The notes beneath the pieces are model-generated. The model was not told the DNA's origin, made no database searches, and saw nothing but the letters and a program-made list of their open reading frames with translations. Below are positions 12,301-22,567 of a stretch of 64,000 nt of DNA, piece after piece. Position 1 is the stretch's first letter, and each line of letters begins with the position of its first letter. Made by a program: the position numbers and the translations under genes. Source of the stretch: Zancudomyces culisetae (Eukaryota; Kickxellomycota; Harpellomycetes; Harpellales; Legeriomycetaceae); NCBI GenBank assembly GCA_001969505.1, contig LSSK01000111.1, positions 1-64,000 on the forward strand. Reading direction: 5' to 3'.

Positions 12301-13568
12301 GGAGACTGTCGGAGCCTGAATATGTTGTACCTCGGTGTTTGCTTCATCCTGTGGGAGTCTATTCATTGCAGGTGGATCCACAATCCGAGAAAAACGTCAA
12401 TTCAGCCGTGCAGAGAACCATATTTACATCAAATACGGATAGTCCGTACTACAAAGCGATGGTGGATTTGATATCGAACATTGTGAGCGAGCCGTTGTTT
12501 GACCAGCTTCGTACAAAGGAGCAGCTGGGATATATTGTCAGCTCGGGTGCCTTTATTGCGAATGGCGCTCCTCCCAGTCTATATATTTTGGTCCAAAGCG
12601 AAGTTAACCCTGCCTATGTTGATTTGCGCATCTCTAGCTTTTTGAGAGCGTATTCCCCCATTATTCGGAGCCTTTCTCAGGCCGAATTTGATCATCATGT
12701 AAATTCCCTAATTGTTCGTCGACTGCAGAATCCAAAATGTATCAATGAAGAAAGCTCTCGTTTTTGGGTGCAAATCCATTCCAAGTTTTACGATTTTGAG
12801 TGGCGTGAAGTTGAGGTTTCTATTCTCAAGTCTCTTACCCTTAATGACTTGTTTGCTTTTTGGGACAGATATTTCCTGCCTCATCCTAACTCCAAGGCTT
12901 CTCATCTAGTCGTTAGTGTCCATTCCTCTTTTGTAAGAAAACCCACCACTCTTGAGCTTCAAAAATACCCCCAATCCATCATAGCTTTGCAAGGCTGTTT
13001 GGCAAAAGAAGGTCTCAGCTCCGAACTTTGTTCTTTGAAATCCCTAAACGCCCTAATCCTCGACATTGCATCCCATCTTGATCTAGTAAAACTCTTGCCT
13101 TCAACTATTGACGATGCTATCCCTTACCTAATATCTTGGTGTACTCCTCTCTACGATTCGAATCCTGATCAACTGGATGCTCTCAAGTCTAAACTTGTTT
13201 CCAATACTGGTCCTACAAACTATCTAAGAACTGCCTTGTACATGGCTTTGGAAGAATACTCCTACATCAACCATGGATATGACCATGATCACGACATACC
13301 CTCTAATAAACCCAATGGTATCTCCGACTCTTCTCCTTCTCTTTCTACTCCTGCTTCTCTCAAACCCACTATCCCGACTGTGTCCTCAAACACTGGTGTC
13401 TCAAAGTACAAAGATCCCAAGCAGTTTGAAGATACCATCAAGGCTGCTCGTGGTTTGACAAAGACTCCAAGTGGTTCCTGGGTCTTTACTGATGCTGTAA
13501 AATACAAAAACACATCTGTAATTAGCTCTGGTCCTTTTTCGTTCCATCCTCTGATCCCAAAATACTAG
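9390..13568 (+). CDS. IDE: insulin-degrading-enzyme-type M16 zinc metalloprotease (IDE/Ste23)
   Basis: Six exons, 9390-9755, 9875-9913, 10150-10327, 10416-10634, 10708-11165 and 11256-13568, all phase-consistent, give 1190 residues. The inverted zinc motif HFLEH is at residues 114-118; the expected distal glutamate falls at E195 in RAIDSE, the same spacing as human H108...E189. Exon 2 has only 13 codons ([13 protein letters not shown]) and is conserved in IDE. Later motifs include [15 protein letters not shown]-like [27 protein letters not shown], and [10 protein letters not shown] in the C-terminal half. M16A enzymes form a closed chamber that degrades small peptides; yeast Ste23 also takes part in a-factor processing. 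The protein is about 160 residues longer than Ste23: the region after roughly residue 980 holds an extra helical and Ser/Pro/Thr-rich insert before a terminal segment ([10 protein letters not shown]...) like the family's end. No signal or transit peptide is obvious. Confidence 0.95.
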
Positions 13569-13788
13569 TTTAGTTGCCCTCTTTGCTAGTTAGAAGAATA
13601 TAATCGTCTTTATTAGTCTAAATACTATGGATAAACTATTATTATATATAATAAACTGAATTTACTAGTAAATAAATAACTATTATAGTTATTGTTAGTG
13701 ATGATGGTAGCGGCAAGTAGTAGTAGTAGTAGTAGTTTCCCCTCTTAGGTTTAAAACTCACAATCAATTTTCACGAATCAACCTGGCT

Positions 13789-15129
13789 TTATTGTTTTTT
13801 CAAGTTTTTCTGGAGGCTTTCAACTGTCTTTACAAACTTGTTTTTAGGAACAATGGCCATTTTGGCCTTTTTGAGTTCTGGAATTTTAAACAGACGTCGA
13901 ACAAATGGAAGCGAGTAAGAATAAGATTGAAGAACCGAAAGAATGTTTGAAGCAATCCAGTAGATGAAGATTGCTGGTGGGAATTTAATGGTAGCAATTG
14001 CAGTAAATGCACCTACAAACCGAATTCCCCAGATCATTGCTGGTGGTTGTTCTACCGAGTTTTGGTATCTTCTGGTGATTTCGAGCGATCCAATCATAGT
14101 CGCCGATGCCAAGACTGGCAAGATATAGTAAGGATCCGCAGCTGTCAAATCGGTAAACCACCAGAGTCCACCGGTTTTCAAGTGTTCAACGGGTAGGTAT
14201 GCCATACCTCTAAGAGCCAAGAAAAATGACACCATTACTGGGAATTGGAGTAGTGCCAAGCCCAATGCACTAAACGGTCCCACTCCTTCCTTTTTCAAAA
14301 GATGCTGTAGTTGGTATGCTTGAGTTCTGTACTCCAAAATATTCCCATCGTTCTTTGCTCGGTCCATAACCGTCTTGATCTTTTGCATTTCAGGCTGGAT
14401 GTTCTGCATCTTGATTACCTTTTTCTGCATTATTCCCGAAATTGGATACAGCGCCATTCGAACAACTACCGTTGCGGCCAAGATAGTACCCCACCATGGC
14501 ATTCCTGTATATACATGTGTTGCCTCCAAAAACGTCTGAACCCACCCAACTGGTGTGTAGCTTGAACATAACCCCACTGCCTTCAAATCACCTATCTGCA
14601 TCACCAGCGCTGTTGTCGCAGAATTCACCACTTCGGTAGACTCCACTAGCACGGTAGATGTTGTTTCTAACACATCTGCTGCACTCGTCGCCGCCGCTAC
14701 ACCCTCGTTTGAGACGGTTTCTGCTGCTTGGCTCACAACATTGCTTTCCACCAATGCATCAGTACCAATGGTAGCATTGATGTTGGCAGCTGCAACACTT
14801 TCAGCAACTTGGGCTTCGGGAATACTGGCGGTTGTAGCGGTGCTAGTAGTAGTAGTGGACGACATGTGCATTCTGCTTGCGCCAATTCCGCTGAACATTC
14901 CAAGCTTTTGTCTGTTTACCAATAAACGTGTCGATGCTAGTGAGAAGCCGGTATTCATGATCCCATTCGTACTGATTTTGGGTGAGTTTATATTCAATGA
15001 TCTTGATGGTAACACTTGTGGAATCGCTGGTTTGTGTTTCTGTAGAATACTCAGGCTTCGTGCACTACCCGCATGATTTATAGATTCACGTCGAGCTATA
15101 GAGATCAGGTTTGCTGTCTTCCCAGCCAC
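13789..15129 (-). CDS. OXA1: mitochondrial inner-membrane insertase Oxa1
   Basis: Single-exon ORF of 446 residues. The first 115 or so residues are Arg/Ser/Thr/Ala-rich with few acids, as in a matrix-targeting presequence, followed by a Thr/Ala/Val-rich linker. The YidC/Oxa1 core begins at GLCSSYTPVGWVQTFLEATH and contains the first membrane segment (MPWWGTILAATVVVRMALYP), the matrix loop with the QPEMQKI motif, the GVGPFSALGLALLQFPVMVSFF hairpin segment, and three further membrane spans ending near SNILSVLQSYSYSLPFVRRLF. The C-terminus is basic, as expected for ribosome contact. Oxa1 inserts mitochondrially encoded and conservatively sorted proteins into the inner membrane. It is convergent with the protease gene, about 220 bases apart. 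Length is near yeast Oxa1 (402). Confidence 0.95.
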   Translation of the reverse strand: MAGKTANLISIARRESINHAGSARSLSILQKHKPAIPQVLPSRSLNINSPKISTNGIMNTGFSLASTRLLVNRQKLGMFSGIGASRMHMSSTTTTSTATTASIPEAQVAESVAAANINATIGTDALVESNVVSQAAETVSNEGVAAATSAADVLETTSTVLVESTEVVNSATTALVMQIGDLKAVGLCSSYTPVGWVQTFLEATHVYTGMPWWGTILAATVVVRMALYPISGIMQKKVIKMQNIQPEMQKIKTVMDRAKNDGNILEYRTQAYQLQHLLKKEGVGPFSALGLALLQFPVMVSFFLALRGMAYLPVEHLKTGGLWWFTDLTAADPYYILPVLASATMIGSLEITRRYQNSVEQPPAMIWGIRFVGAFTAIATIKFPPAIFIYWIASNILSVLQSYSYSLPFVRRLFKIPELKKAKMAIVPKNKFVKTVESLQKNLKKQ

Positions 15130-16438
15130 GGTCAGCCCTCTATTGATTGCATTTCATTTTCATAATCATTAGAGTTAAAAATATTAGTATAAATGATTTA
15201 TTTATTAATTTATTAATTAATTTAGTTTACTTACTTGTTTTTGCATGTACCGATTCTAAACATTTCTGATATATAGTACTACTCCAGTTGATATCACTTT
15301 TAAATCGGGCAACAAATCTTCTCTTTTTAGAAGTCTATATCTTAAAAATACTATTTGTTTATGAATGGTTTATTATCGAATAGCAAAGATTTGATACCGT
15401 ACCACTACCTGGCTCGTTTTTCTTTTTCTTTTTTTTTTTTTACTTTTGATATGGTTAATTCATTTTTGATTTAATTTTACTAGATCAATTTTTTTTTTTC
15501 CTTTTTTTCTTTACAGTCCACTTTATTTTGAGTCAATAATTGTTGTACTAGCCAAAATTTTCGTGGAGTATGTATGATTTTTTTTTGTATAGTTTTTCTA
15601 AAGATTATGGTCATGAATCAAAAAGCCCAAACTTTTCACTAACATAAAAAAAAATAATAAAAGAATAGTATATGGTATATGGTTGTGAACCTCACCAATA
15701 TGAATATGTATATAGATGTAAATAGAAATCAACAATAGCTGTAATGCTCATTTTGTTTTACTCGCCCTTATTATTTCGTAAACCTGAAAAATAAATCTTG
15801 TACTAATAATGAGAACTACTGTGCTAGTACCAAAACCCATCAAAAGCCAAGGATAATGGGATTACCTTATTATCTCATCGATTTTTGATGCTACTGCACT
15901 ACAATTTTCGTAAAAAAGGAGTGGGTCTTATCCTCACACCTCTCGTTTCTCACCTCTCAATAGCGTTTGCTTTTGCCCTTCAAATTCTTCATTGATTACT
16001 TGTGTTAATATATATATATCTATGTATATTTTTATAGTTCTATTTATCTCTAGAATAATTCCAAGAGTTCAAGAAAAGAAAATAATATTTAATAATGATA
16101 AAATACTCTATTCGCATTTTTTTTAAAATAAATAAACACTAATAACATGGCAAAGGTATTTGAAGTGACATCAAAGACCTTTTTCTTTCCATATAATAGC
16201 CATGTTATACTATTAACTCTATGGATGTAAAATCAATATTCAAAAAATTGAAAGCACAAAGTCAATGGTCATTTGCAGAGTTATATGTACCCCCTATTTT
16301 TTGGGGGGGGGGAGATGGATGAGTGTAAAAGAAAGGAGGAAAGGAGGAAAGGAGAAAAGGAATCAGCCATAGTGAAGGAGATGTTTTTGGGTAAAGACCA
16401 GTGCCTTGCATTTTCATATATCTTACCAACCCACTCTT
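15130..16438. other. spacer, AT-rich
   Basis: About 1.3 kb containing the OXA1 promoter and the 3' flank of the VTC1-like gene. It has many T and A homopolymers (15420-15500, 16110-16130) and a G8 run near 16304. The 62-codon plus-strand frame at 16273-16461 is Glu/Lys-rich only because of an AGGAAAGG repeat and overlaps a real minus-strand exon. Nothing else was recognised. Confidence 0.5.
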
Positions 16439-16888
16439 CTATAATAACATATACAAACTAAACAGCGCAGCAAATACAAAGTATGCAATGACAAATCCAG
16501 GAAGAAAAAATAATCCTAGTTGGTAAAAAAAAAAAAAGTTTAGTGAAGTTGGAAAATGGAGTGAGGAGGAGAGTATATGGACGAATGTTTCCTCAAAATA
16601 AAAACACTGCTTTTTCTTTTACTTACCAAATTTTCCTCGCTCGTCCCTACTCAGGTTGGATCCTCGCTTCAGATATTCGATATACGACATCAGCATGATC
16701 CCAAAAGCACCTAATTCAAACGAGAGGGCTGCATAATAAACTGCTTTTTTTTGGCTGCCAAAATTCAGAATCGCTAGACCTACCGCACCTACGGTGATGG
16801 AAAGCTGTAGCCAGCGAATAAATGTCCGTTCATTGGCCAGGTAATTCTTTACTTTTGCTCGATCAAATTCCTGCACTAAAAGACCCAT
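16439..16888 (-). CDS. VTC1: VTC1-like small DUF202 membrane protein
   Basis: Two exons, 16627-16888 and 16439-16515, give 112 residues. Reading straight through gives a false 89-residue end; a GTAAGT donor after KFG and a CTAG acceptor join in phase and add a third membrane segment (LFFLPGFVIAYFVFAALFSL). The hallmark LANERTFIRWLQLSITVGAVG matches the [10 protein letters not shown] motif of Vtc1 and the DUF202 domain, including the intramembrane Arg. Three helices are predicted: TVGAVGLAILNF, AALSFELGAFGIMLMSYI and the exon 2 segment. Vtc1 forms the membrane channel of the polyphosphate polymerase complex in the vacuole. The second linker (KRGSNLSRDERGK) differs from yeast Vtc1 and the N-terminus is short. 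It lies about 2.8 kb from VTC4. Confidence 0.82.
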
Positions 16889-19699
16889 TTTTGTTTTATT
16901 CTATTCAGTTATATTCTATTCTATTCTGCTTGTTTGTTTGTTTGGTGTGATATTCTTTAATGTATATTCGTCTTTATCGTAGTTTGTAATTGCGCTTTTG
17001 ATTGATAGTGATTTTTGAGTGGGATTTAATAAAACCGAAATATAAACACTTTAAAACATTTTCGCTTTATTAGCGAATATTAGGGGAAAAAAAGGCGAAA
17101 TCATTAAAAAAAAAGTTAAAAAAAAATAAATTAAAATAAAAAAATACTCGATGTAGGCTGACCACTAATTCTATAATTTTTTACACCATTTTTCAACTGA
17201 ATATTGTAATGAAGTGCCAGTAGCAACTCTCACGTCTCTCTGAAAAAACTAGTAAATAGAAAGCCCACACTCTCTGCAGGTATATAAATAAAAAAGCAAG
17301 AGCGTAGTTATACCCCCCACTCCCACCCCCCGCCTCTCCTCTTCCTCCTCAGCCATTGCTCTCATGCGTGTTTTTCAAAAAGAAAGTTTTGTATTTGTAC
17401 TCGTAATTTTAGTTTCATATTTCTCCACGTTTTTCATTCCATATCACTAGTTGGTTGGGAGGGTTTGTAATTTTGACAAAAGAATTTTCTCTCGCAAAAT
17501 TGTTCTTTTTTTTCATAGATGTTATGTATCGATGTGTTTTAATAAACTTGCTAGGTCAACAGGAGGATTTTAATTACAGTTTGCACGCCAACCTTGGTAT
17601 GTTATTTATTGGGTCGATTACTTGATATAATTGGCGATACCAGCAATTCGTGGTGTTCTATCAAATACACATGTGCATAATGCCCTATCATTGTACTGAT
17701 TTTGCTATTAAATTTTGCGACTGATTTTTAAAGAAAATGCAGAGTAGCTCGTGTTAAAGTCCAAGGAATAAGTTGTTAAAATGGGGCCAAGAAGAAGTAA
17801 AGGAAAAAAAGTTAGAAATACAACACATTACCAAAATGGCATGTATATTTTTGTCTTTGCTATTTCCCAAGTTCAGTTTCATTGTTGTCAGTTTATGATA
17901 TAATGGATTAGAGTGGTATAATCATTGGAAGTTCACACTTACCTAATGGTTTGTCTTGTTGAAGAAAACACAAATTGTAATGTACAGGGTGTTGACAATA
18001 GTTGGAAAGCTATATTTAGTTTTGGTGTGTGTAGCTGTGATCAAGGTGATACACCAAATGCAGAACTAATTGCGGGAATGGTGCTTAATCTATTGTGACA
18101 CCTTTTTTTTTCGATTTCTAGGATGGGTATATGTTCACGACATACCATCTCGCTATAAAAGCGATGTGTATAGTAATATTTTCTCTTGCTATTGTTGAAA
18201 CACAAATCTTGATTCTGTCGTTTTTTCTCTCCGATGCAAAAAGATATAACTTAAAATTAAGCTAATAGTATTTGAAAAATGTGCCTGGTCTTGTCTTGAT
18301 ACAGGGATGAGTCTTAGTGTACAAGAAAAAAGTATTTTCCAATTATGTGTTTTGAGAACTTAAAGAGGTATAACCACTACAAAATGTCAATTTACACTTC
18401 TTGCTATATTCTTTGGCTACACGAGCCTCTAGAATAAAGCATTTTCCCAATTATGTTTATGTAAAATGTTTTGAAAATTAGTACAAACATTCCCTTCTCT
18501 TGGTTTTTGCCTGCAAGCTGATCTTTTTTGTATTTAATGACTTTCCTGAGTCCCGGCTTTTCAAGTAGTTATGTCTGTTGGTAGAGAAAAAGAACCAGAC
18601 TCACCCATTCATACCCTTATTTGCAACGACAATAGCCGCATCATTGAATCAGTTTCTACCCCTCATCTTTTAATATATGCACTGATATTGTTATTGGGCT
18701 TCAAGTGAAATTCACTAACCCAACTGTGTGCGTTTCCTCTATGTCTTTTCAAATCTTGTTTTTTCACACACACTCGGTACAACGGACGAGGCACGAACAC
18801 GTTTTCCCAACCGTTTCTCGTCATCCCATCATCACCCCCCCCCCTATCCTCATAGTTTTTACCTTTTTTGGGAGGAAAGTTTTACAATCCAGCACTGACA
18901 GATATCCGATTGGGGAGGAAACAAGAGCAAAAGGAAACATCCTTGCAATCACATTCCATATCTCATTCCCCTCCCTCCCCACTCCTTAAAAAAAAAAGAA
19001 TGAATGTAAAATTAGACTCTGGCTTTTAACGCATTTTATCTATTGGCGCAAGAATGGATTGTATCTAGAAAGGTGACAAAGTTTGCAAAATTAACATCCA
19101 ATAATCCACCACACGTGCACCTATTTGAAAGAAAATAGAATGCTGCCCTTCAAAAATTGTATACCTTTATTCATGTGCATTTGCTTGCCAAAAAAATAAA
19201 AATAGTAGTGATAATTGAAGTGGTAGATAAAAATAAAAAGCTGCTCGTGCTCTGGATCAACCTTGGCCTTATAGAGCAAGCTATTTGCAGTTGAGAATTG
19301 CGTTTAATTAGTATCCTTGCACGAATTAGCTAACACGGCTTTTATTCAAGCAAAAGGAAATTACCCAACAGTCTTTACCCCCTTCCCCGCTGAAGCTAGC
19401 CCGAGAAAATGGGTGGTAAAATTTTTTTCAAATTGCATTTATTTTTTATAGCAAAAGTCAGAAAAGTAAATGAAATTTGCATTTTGAAACATATTCTCAA
19501 ATCAACGGTTAGAGAAATTTAGCGATAAGTGGGATCTACAATGCTAAACTTGCCCATATTAAAAAGTTTTTTTTTTTTTTTTGCAACTTCAATTGACTAT
19601 AGAAAAAAAAAGTTTGCTAACCTGTATATAACGAAATAAAAGTAGTCAGTACAGTTAGACATCGGCTTGTATAGACTAGTATACGTTATTGGAAATAAT
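16889..19699. other. spacer between VTC1-like gene and VTC4
   Basis: About 2.8 kb between two divergent VTC-family genes, so both promoters lie here. Homopolymer T/A runs are frequent. A TATATAA box at 19625-19631 sits about 70 bases before the VTC4 start. Open frames at 18705-18989 (+) and about 17780-17900 (+) have no recognisable motif. No PHO4-type CACGTG cluster was evident beyond a single CACGTG at about 19113. Confidence 0.45.
19625..19631 (+). promoter_or_regulatory. TATA box of VTC4
   Basis: TATATAA in CCTGTATATAACG, about 70 bases upstream of the VTC4 ATG at 19700, the right distance for a TATA-driven promoter. Confidence 0.45.
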
Positions 19700-22285
19700 A
19701 TGAAGTTTGGACAGCACCTACGTCAAAACCTGTTTCCCGAATGGAAGTTTTACTATCTAGATTATGATGGGTTGAAAAAATACCTGTATGAAAATGCTGC
19801 TAAGGGTTACACGGCAACAGACGAAGCCGAATTTATCGACCGCCTTGAAGGGGAGATAGAAAAGGTTAGACAATATTATATATTAATGTAGTTTAAATGG
19901 AGGGTGTGTGTTATTTTATTGGAGACATGTAGCCACGTGTTTACGTGATAACTTTATTTTGCTTTTGTGATTGCTAACACCATGTTATTGTTAATTAGAT
20001 TCAAAGATTTCAGAAAACAAAAATTAATGAAATAAATCGAAGAATTGAAAACTGCCACAATGAAATCGAGCTAATAAATGAGAATAGAGGTAGTGTAGAG
20101 GCTAAGCGGGAGCAGCTTGACGTTATAGAAATGGAAATAAACGCCATCATCGTTGAAGTGAATGAGCTTGCACGATACACACGGTTGAACTTTACAGCTT
20201 TGGTTAAGATAGTTAAAAAACATGACAAAAACGTACCGTTCATACTAAAGTCAATATTTGCACAAAGGATGAACAGCATGCCGTTTTTTGGAGAAACGTT
20301 TGATACACTGTTATTGGAACTTTCTAGACTATATAAAATAGTTAGAGACGGTGGAATAGATCTCCAAAAGGGTAAAAATCCACAGTCAGGTAATGGACAA
20401 AGCTTTGTACGCCAAACAACCAAATACTGGGTTCATCCCGACAATGTCATGGAACTGAAACTCTATATCCTAAAAAACCTCCCGGTTCTGATATACAACA
20501 ACAACAAAAATAAAAAGCAGAGTCCAGCAATCAACAGCGTTTATTTCGATAACAAGAAATTAGACTTATATCGTGGGAGGATAGAAAAGTCAGAAGGAGC
20601 AGAAGCAATAAGACTTCGATGGTACGGCGATTTAAGCGAAACAGACATCTTTGTCGAGCGGAAAACCCACCACGAGGATTGGACTGGAGAAAAAAGCGTC
20701 AAGGAGAGATTTGTCGTTAAGGAGAAATACGTTAATGAGTACCTTGCCGGAAACTATGATATGCATAAGCGGATAGCTAAATTGCGTGAAGAAGGAAAAA
20801 AATCTGAAAAGGATCTTGAGGATATGGATTTACTCTCCAGTGAAGTTTTGGAGAGTGTGAAAAATAAAGATCTCGTACCAGGTAAGATATATTATGTTTA
20901 TGGTTTTTTTCCTATGAAAAACAGGCGAATCTCATATTCGCCATCGGTTATTGAAATCTGTTTCACAGCTTTGTGTCGTCTGTATGGTTAAAATGAATAG
21001 TGATGAGAACTTTTTATAACAGAACAGCCTTTCAGCTCCCTGGAGACGCTACAGTCAGAATATCATTAGATACTGAGCTGACAATGGTTAGAGAGGATAA
21101 CTTTGATGGCTTGGAAAGAGCGGGACTTAACTGGAGACGAACGGATATGAATAATGATTATCCGTTCCCACAGTTGCCTGAGCGGGATATTTGTAGATTC
21201 CCATATGCCATATTGGAGGTGAAATTACAAACGGATGCCAATACCTCAATTCCAGCATGGGTGGCTAATCTGGTTCATAGCGACCTAGTTGAGGCTGTAC
21301 CCAAGTTTAGCAAATTCATCCATGGTGTTTCCACACTCCTAGAAGAAAGAGTAGATATCCTGCCATTTTGGGTAAGTTTGCAGTCATGTATTTACTTATG
21401 TCGTTATTCAAAATATATTTGTCATAAATTTCTACTGAAACACTGTAAAAAACAATACTAATTTCATAACTCTAACCATTAATCGTACCAATATTACAAT
21501 AGTTTTCGCAAATGGACAAAGAAATACGAAAGAAAAAAACACATGGTGGTAATAGATCCCTAGTAAACAGCCGTGTAAACAGTGCAGCGGATTTGGCCAC
21601 TCTTATTAATCTCAAAAATATCAACTTTGACGACAGAAAGGGTTCAGCTGGCCTTCAAGAAAACAGAGCCACTCCTGAATCTGTAATTGATGTTGATGGA
21701 ACTGGAACTCAAAGTCCAGTCGAGCTTGAGGGTCATGCATATCATAAACTACCCACAAGAAGCTGGTACAACCTATACGGTTTATTCAGGAGCGAGAACG
21801 ACTTTGTACCACTCGATGTCCGCAGTTCGGGATTTGTCATCAGAGATCCATCGACATTGAAAGATAGAAGGATGGTAGGTAGCAGCGCTCAGGCTGAGAT
21901 CCTTTATGGGACCACCATAGGCTCATCTGTTGATATTCAAGGCACCAAAAAGGTTATTTCCATCCCTGCTCGGATTGAACCAAAGGTATTTTTTGCTAAT
22001 GAACGGACATTTTTATCCTGGCTGAACTTTGCAATGGTGTTGGGTTCACTATCGTTAGCACTAATGAATTTTGGTGATAAAAACAGCAAAATTTCTGGTG
22101 CAATTTTTACGGTTGTCACAGTTATGGTCATGATGTACGCCCTTTCGCTTTTCCACTGGAGAGCAGACAGGATAACGTACCAATCGACTGGACCTTACTA
22201 TGATCGACTAGGTCCTACCATTTTGGTGCTTTCTCTATTTTCTGCAATTGTCCTGAACTTTTACTTTAAATTCAAGGAAGCTTAA
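19700..22285 (+). CDS. VTC4: catalytic polyphosphate polymerase subunit Vtc4 (SPX-VTC-DUF202)
   Basis: Four exons, 19700-19864, 19999-20881, 21001-21371 and 21503-22285, give 733 residues (yeast Vtc4: 721). The start ATG gives the classic SPX opening [23 protein letters not shown] spans about 1-150, the VTC tunnel domain about 190-480, and three DUF202 membrane helices close the protein, preceded by [20 protein letters not shown]. Residues matching yeast Vtc4 active-site positions are all present at a constant offset of four: R260 and R262 (RLRWYG), K277 (ERKTH), R357 and R369 ([16 protein letters not shown]), E422 (AILEVKL) and K454 (KFSKF). It should therefore polymerise ATP gamma-phosphate into polyphosphate at the vacuole and pass it through the membrane, under inositol pyrophosphate control via SPX. 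The first donor (GTTAGA) is weak but phase and motif support it. Convergent with the degenerate SPX-VTC gene, 282 bases away. Confidence 0.95.
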
Positions 22286-22567
22286 TTTATTTGGAAATCT
22301 ACCTCGTTTTCGTTTTTCGTCATTACATCCAAAATTATACATATATATAATATCTCGACCGTTTTCTCCCTATTTATATATTTTTTTTTTCATAGAAAAT
22401 TTTATCCTTTTTTTAACTACCCTTTACTTGTAACTCTTGATGTATGTAAATTTACATTTCCAGAAAATGTTAATGTAAAAACTATGAAAAGCTCATAAAT
22501 TTTGAAAAGTCTAATCCTTGCTCAAATAAAAAGGAGGGGAGGGGGAAGCTGAATCGCAGGGTAGATA

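Noticed and set aside
20904-20999. Possible extra exon of VTC4 reading [20 protein letters not shown]
   Set aside because: Skipping it joins DLVP directly to [16 protein letters not shown] in phase, exactly as in Vtc4 proteins; the segment is intron.
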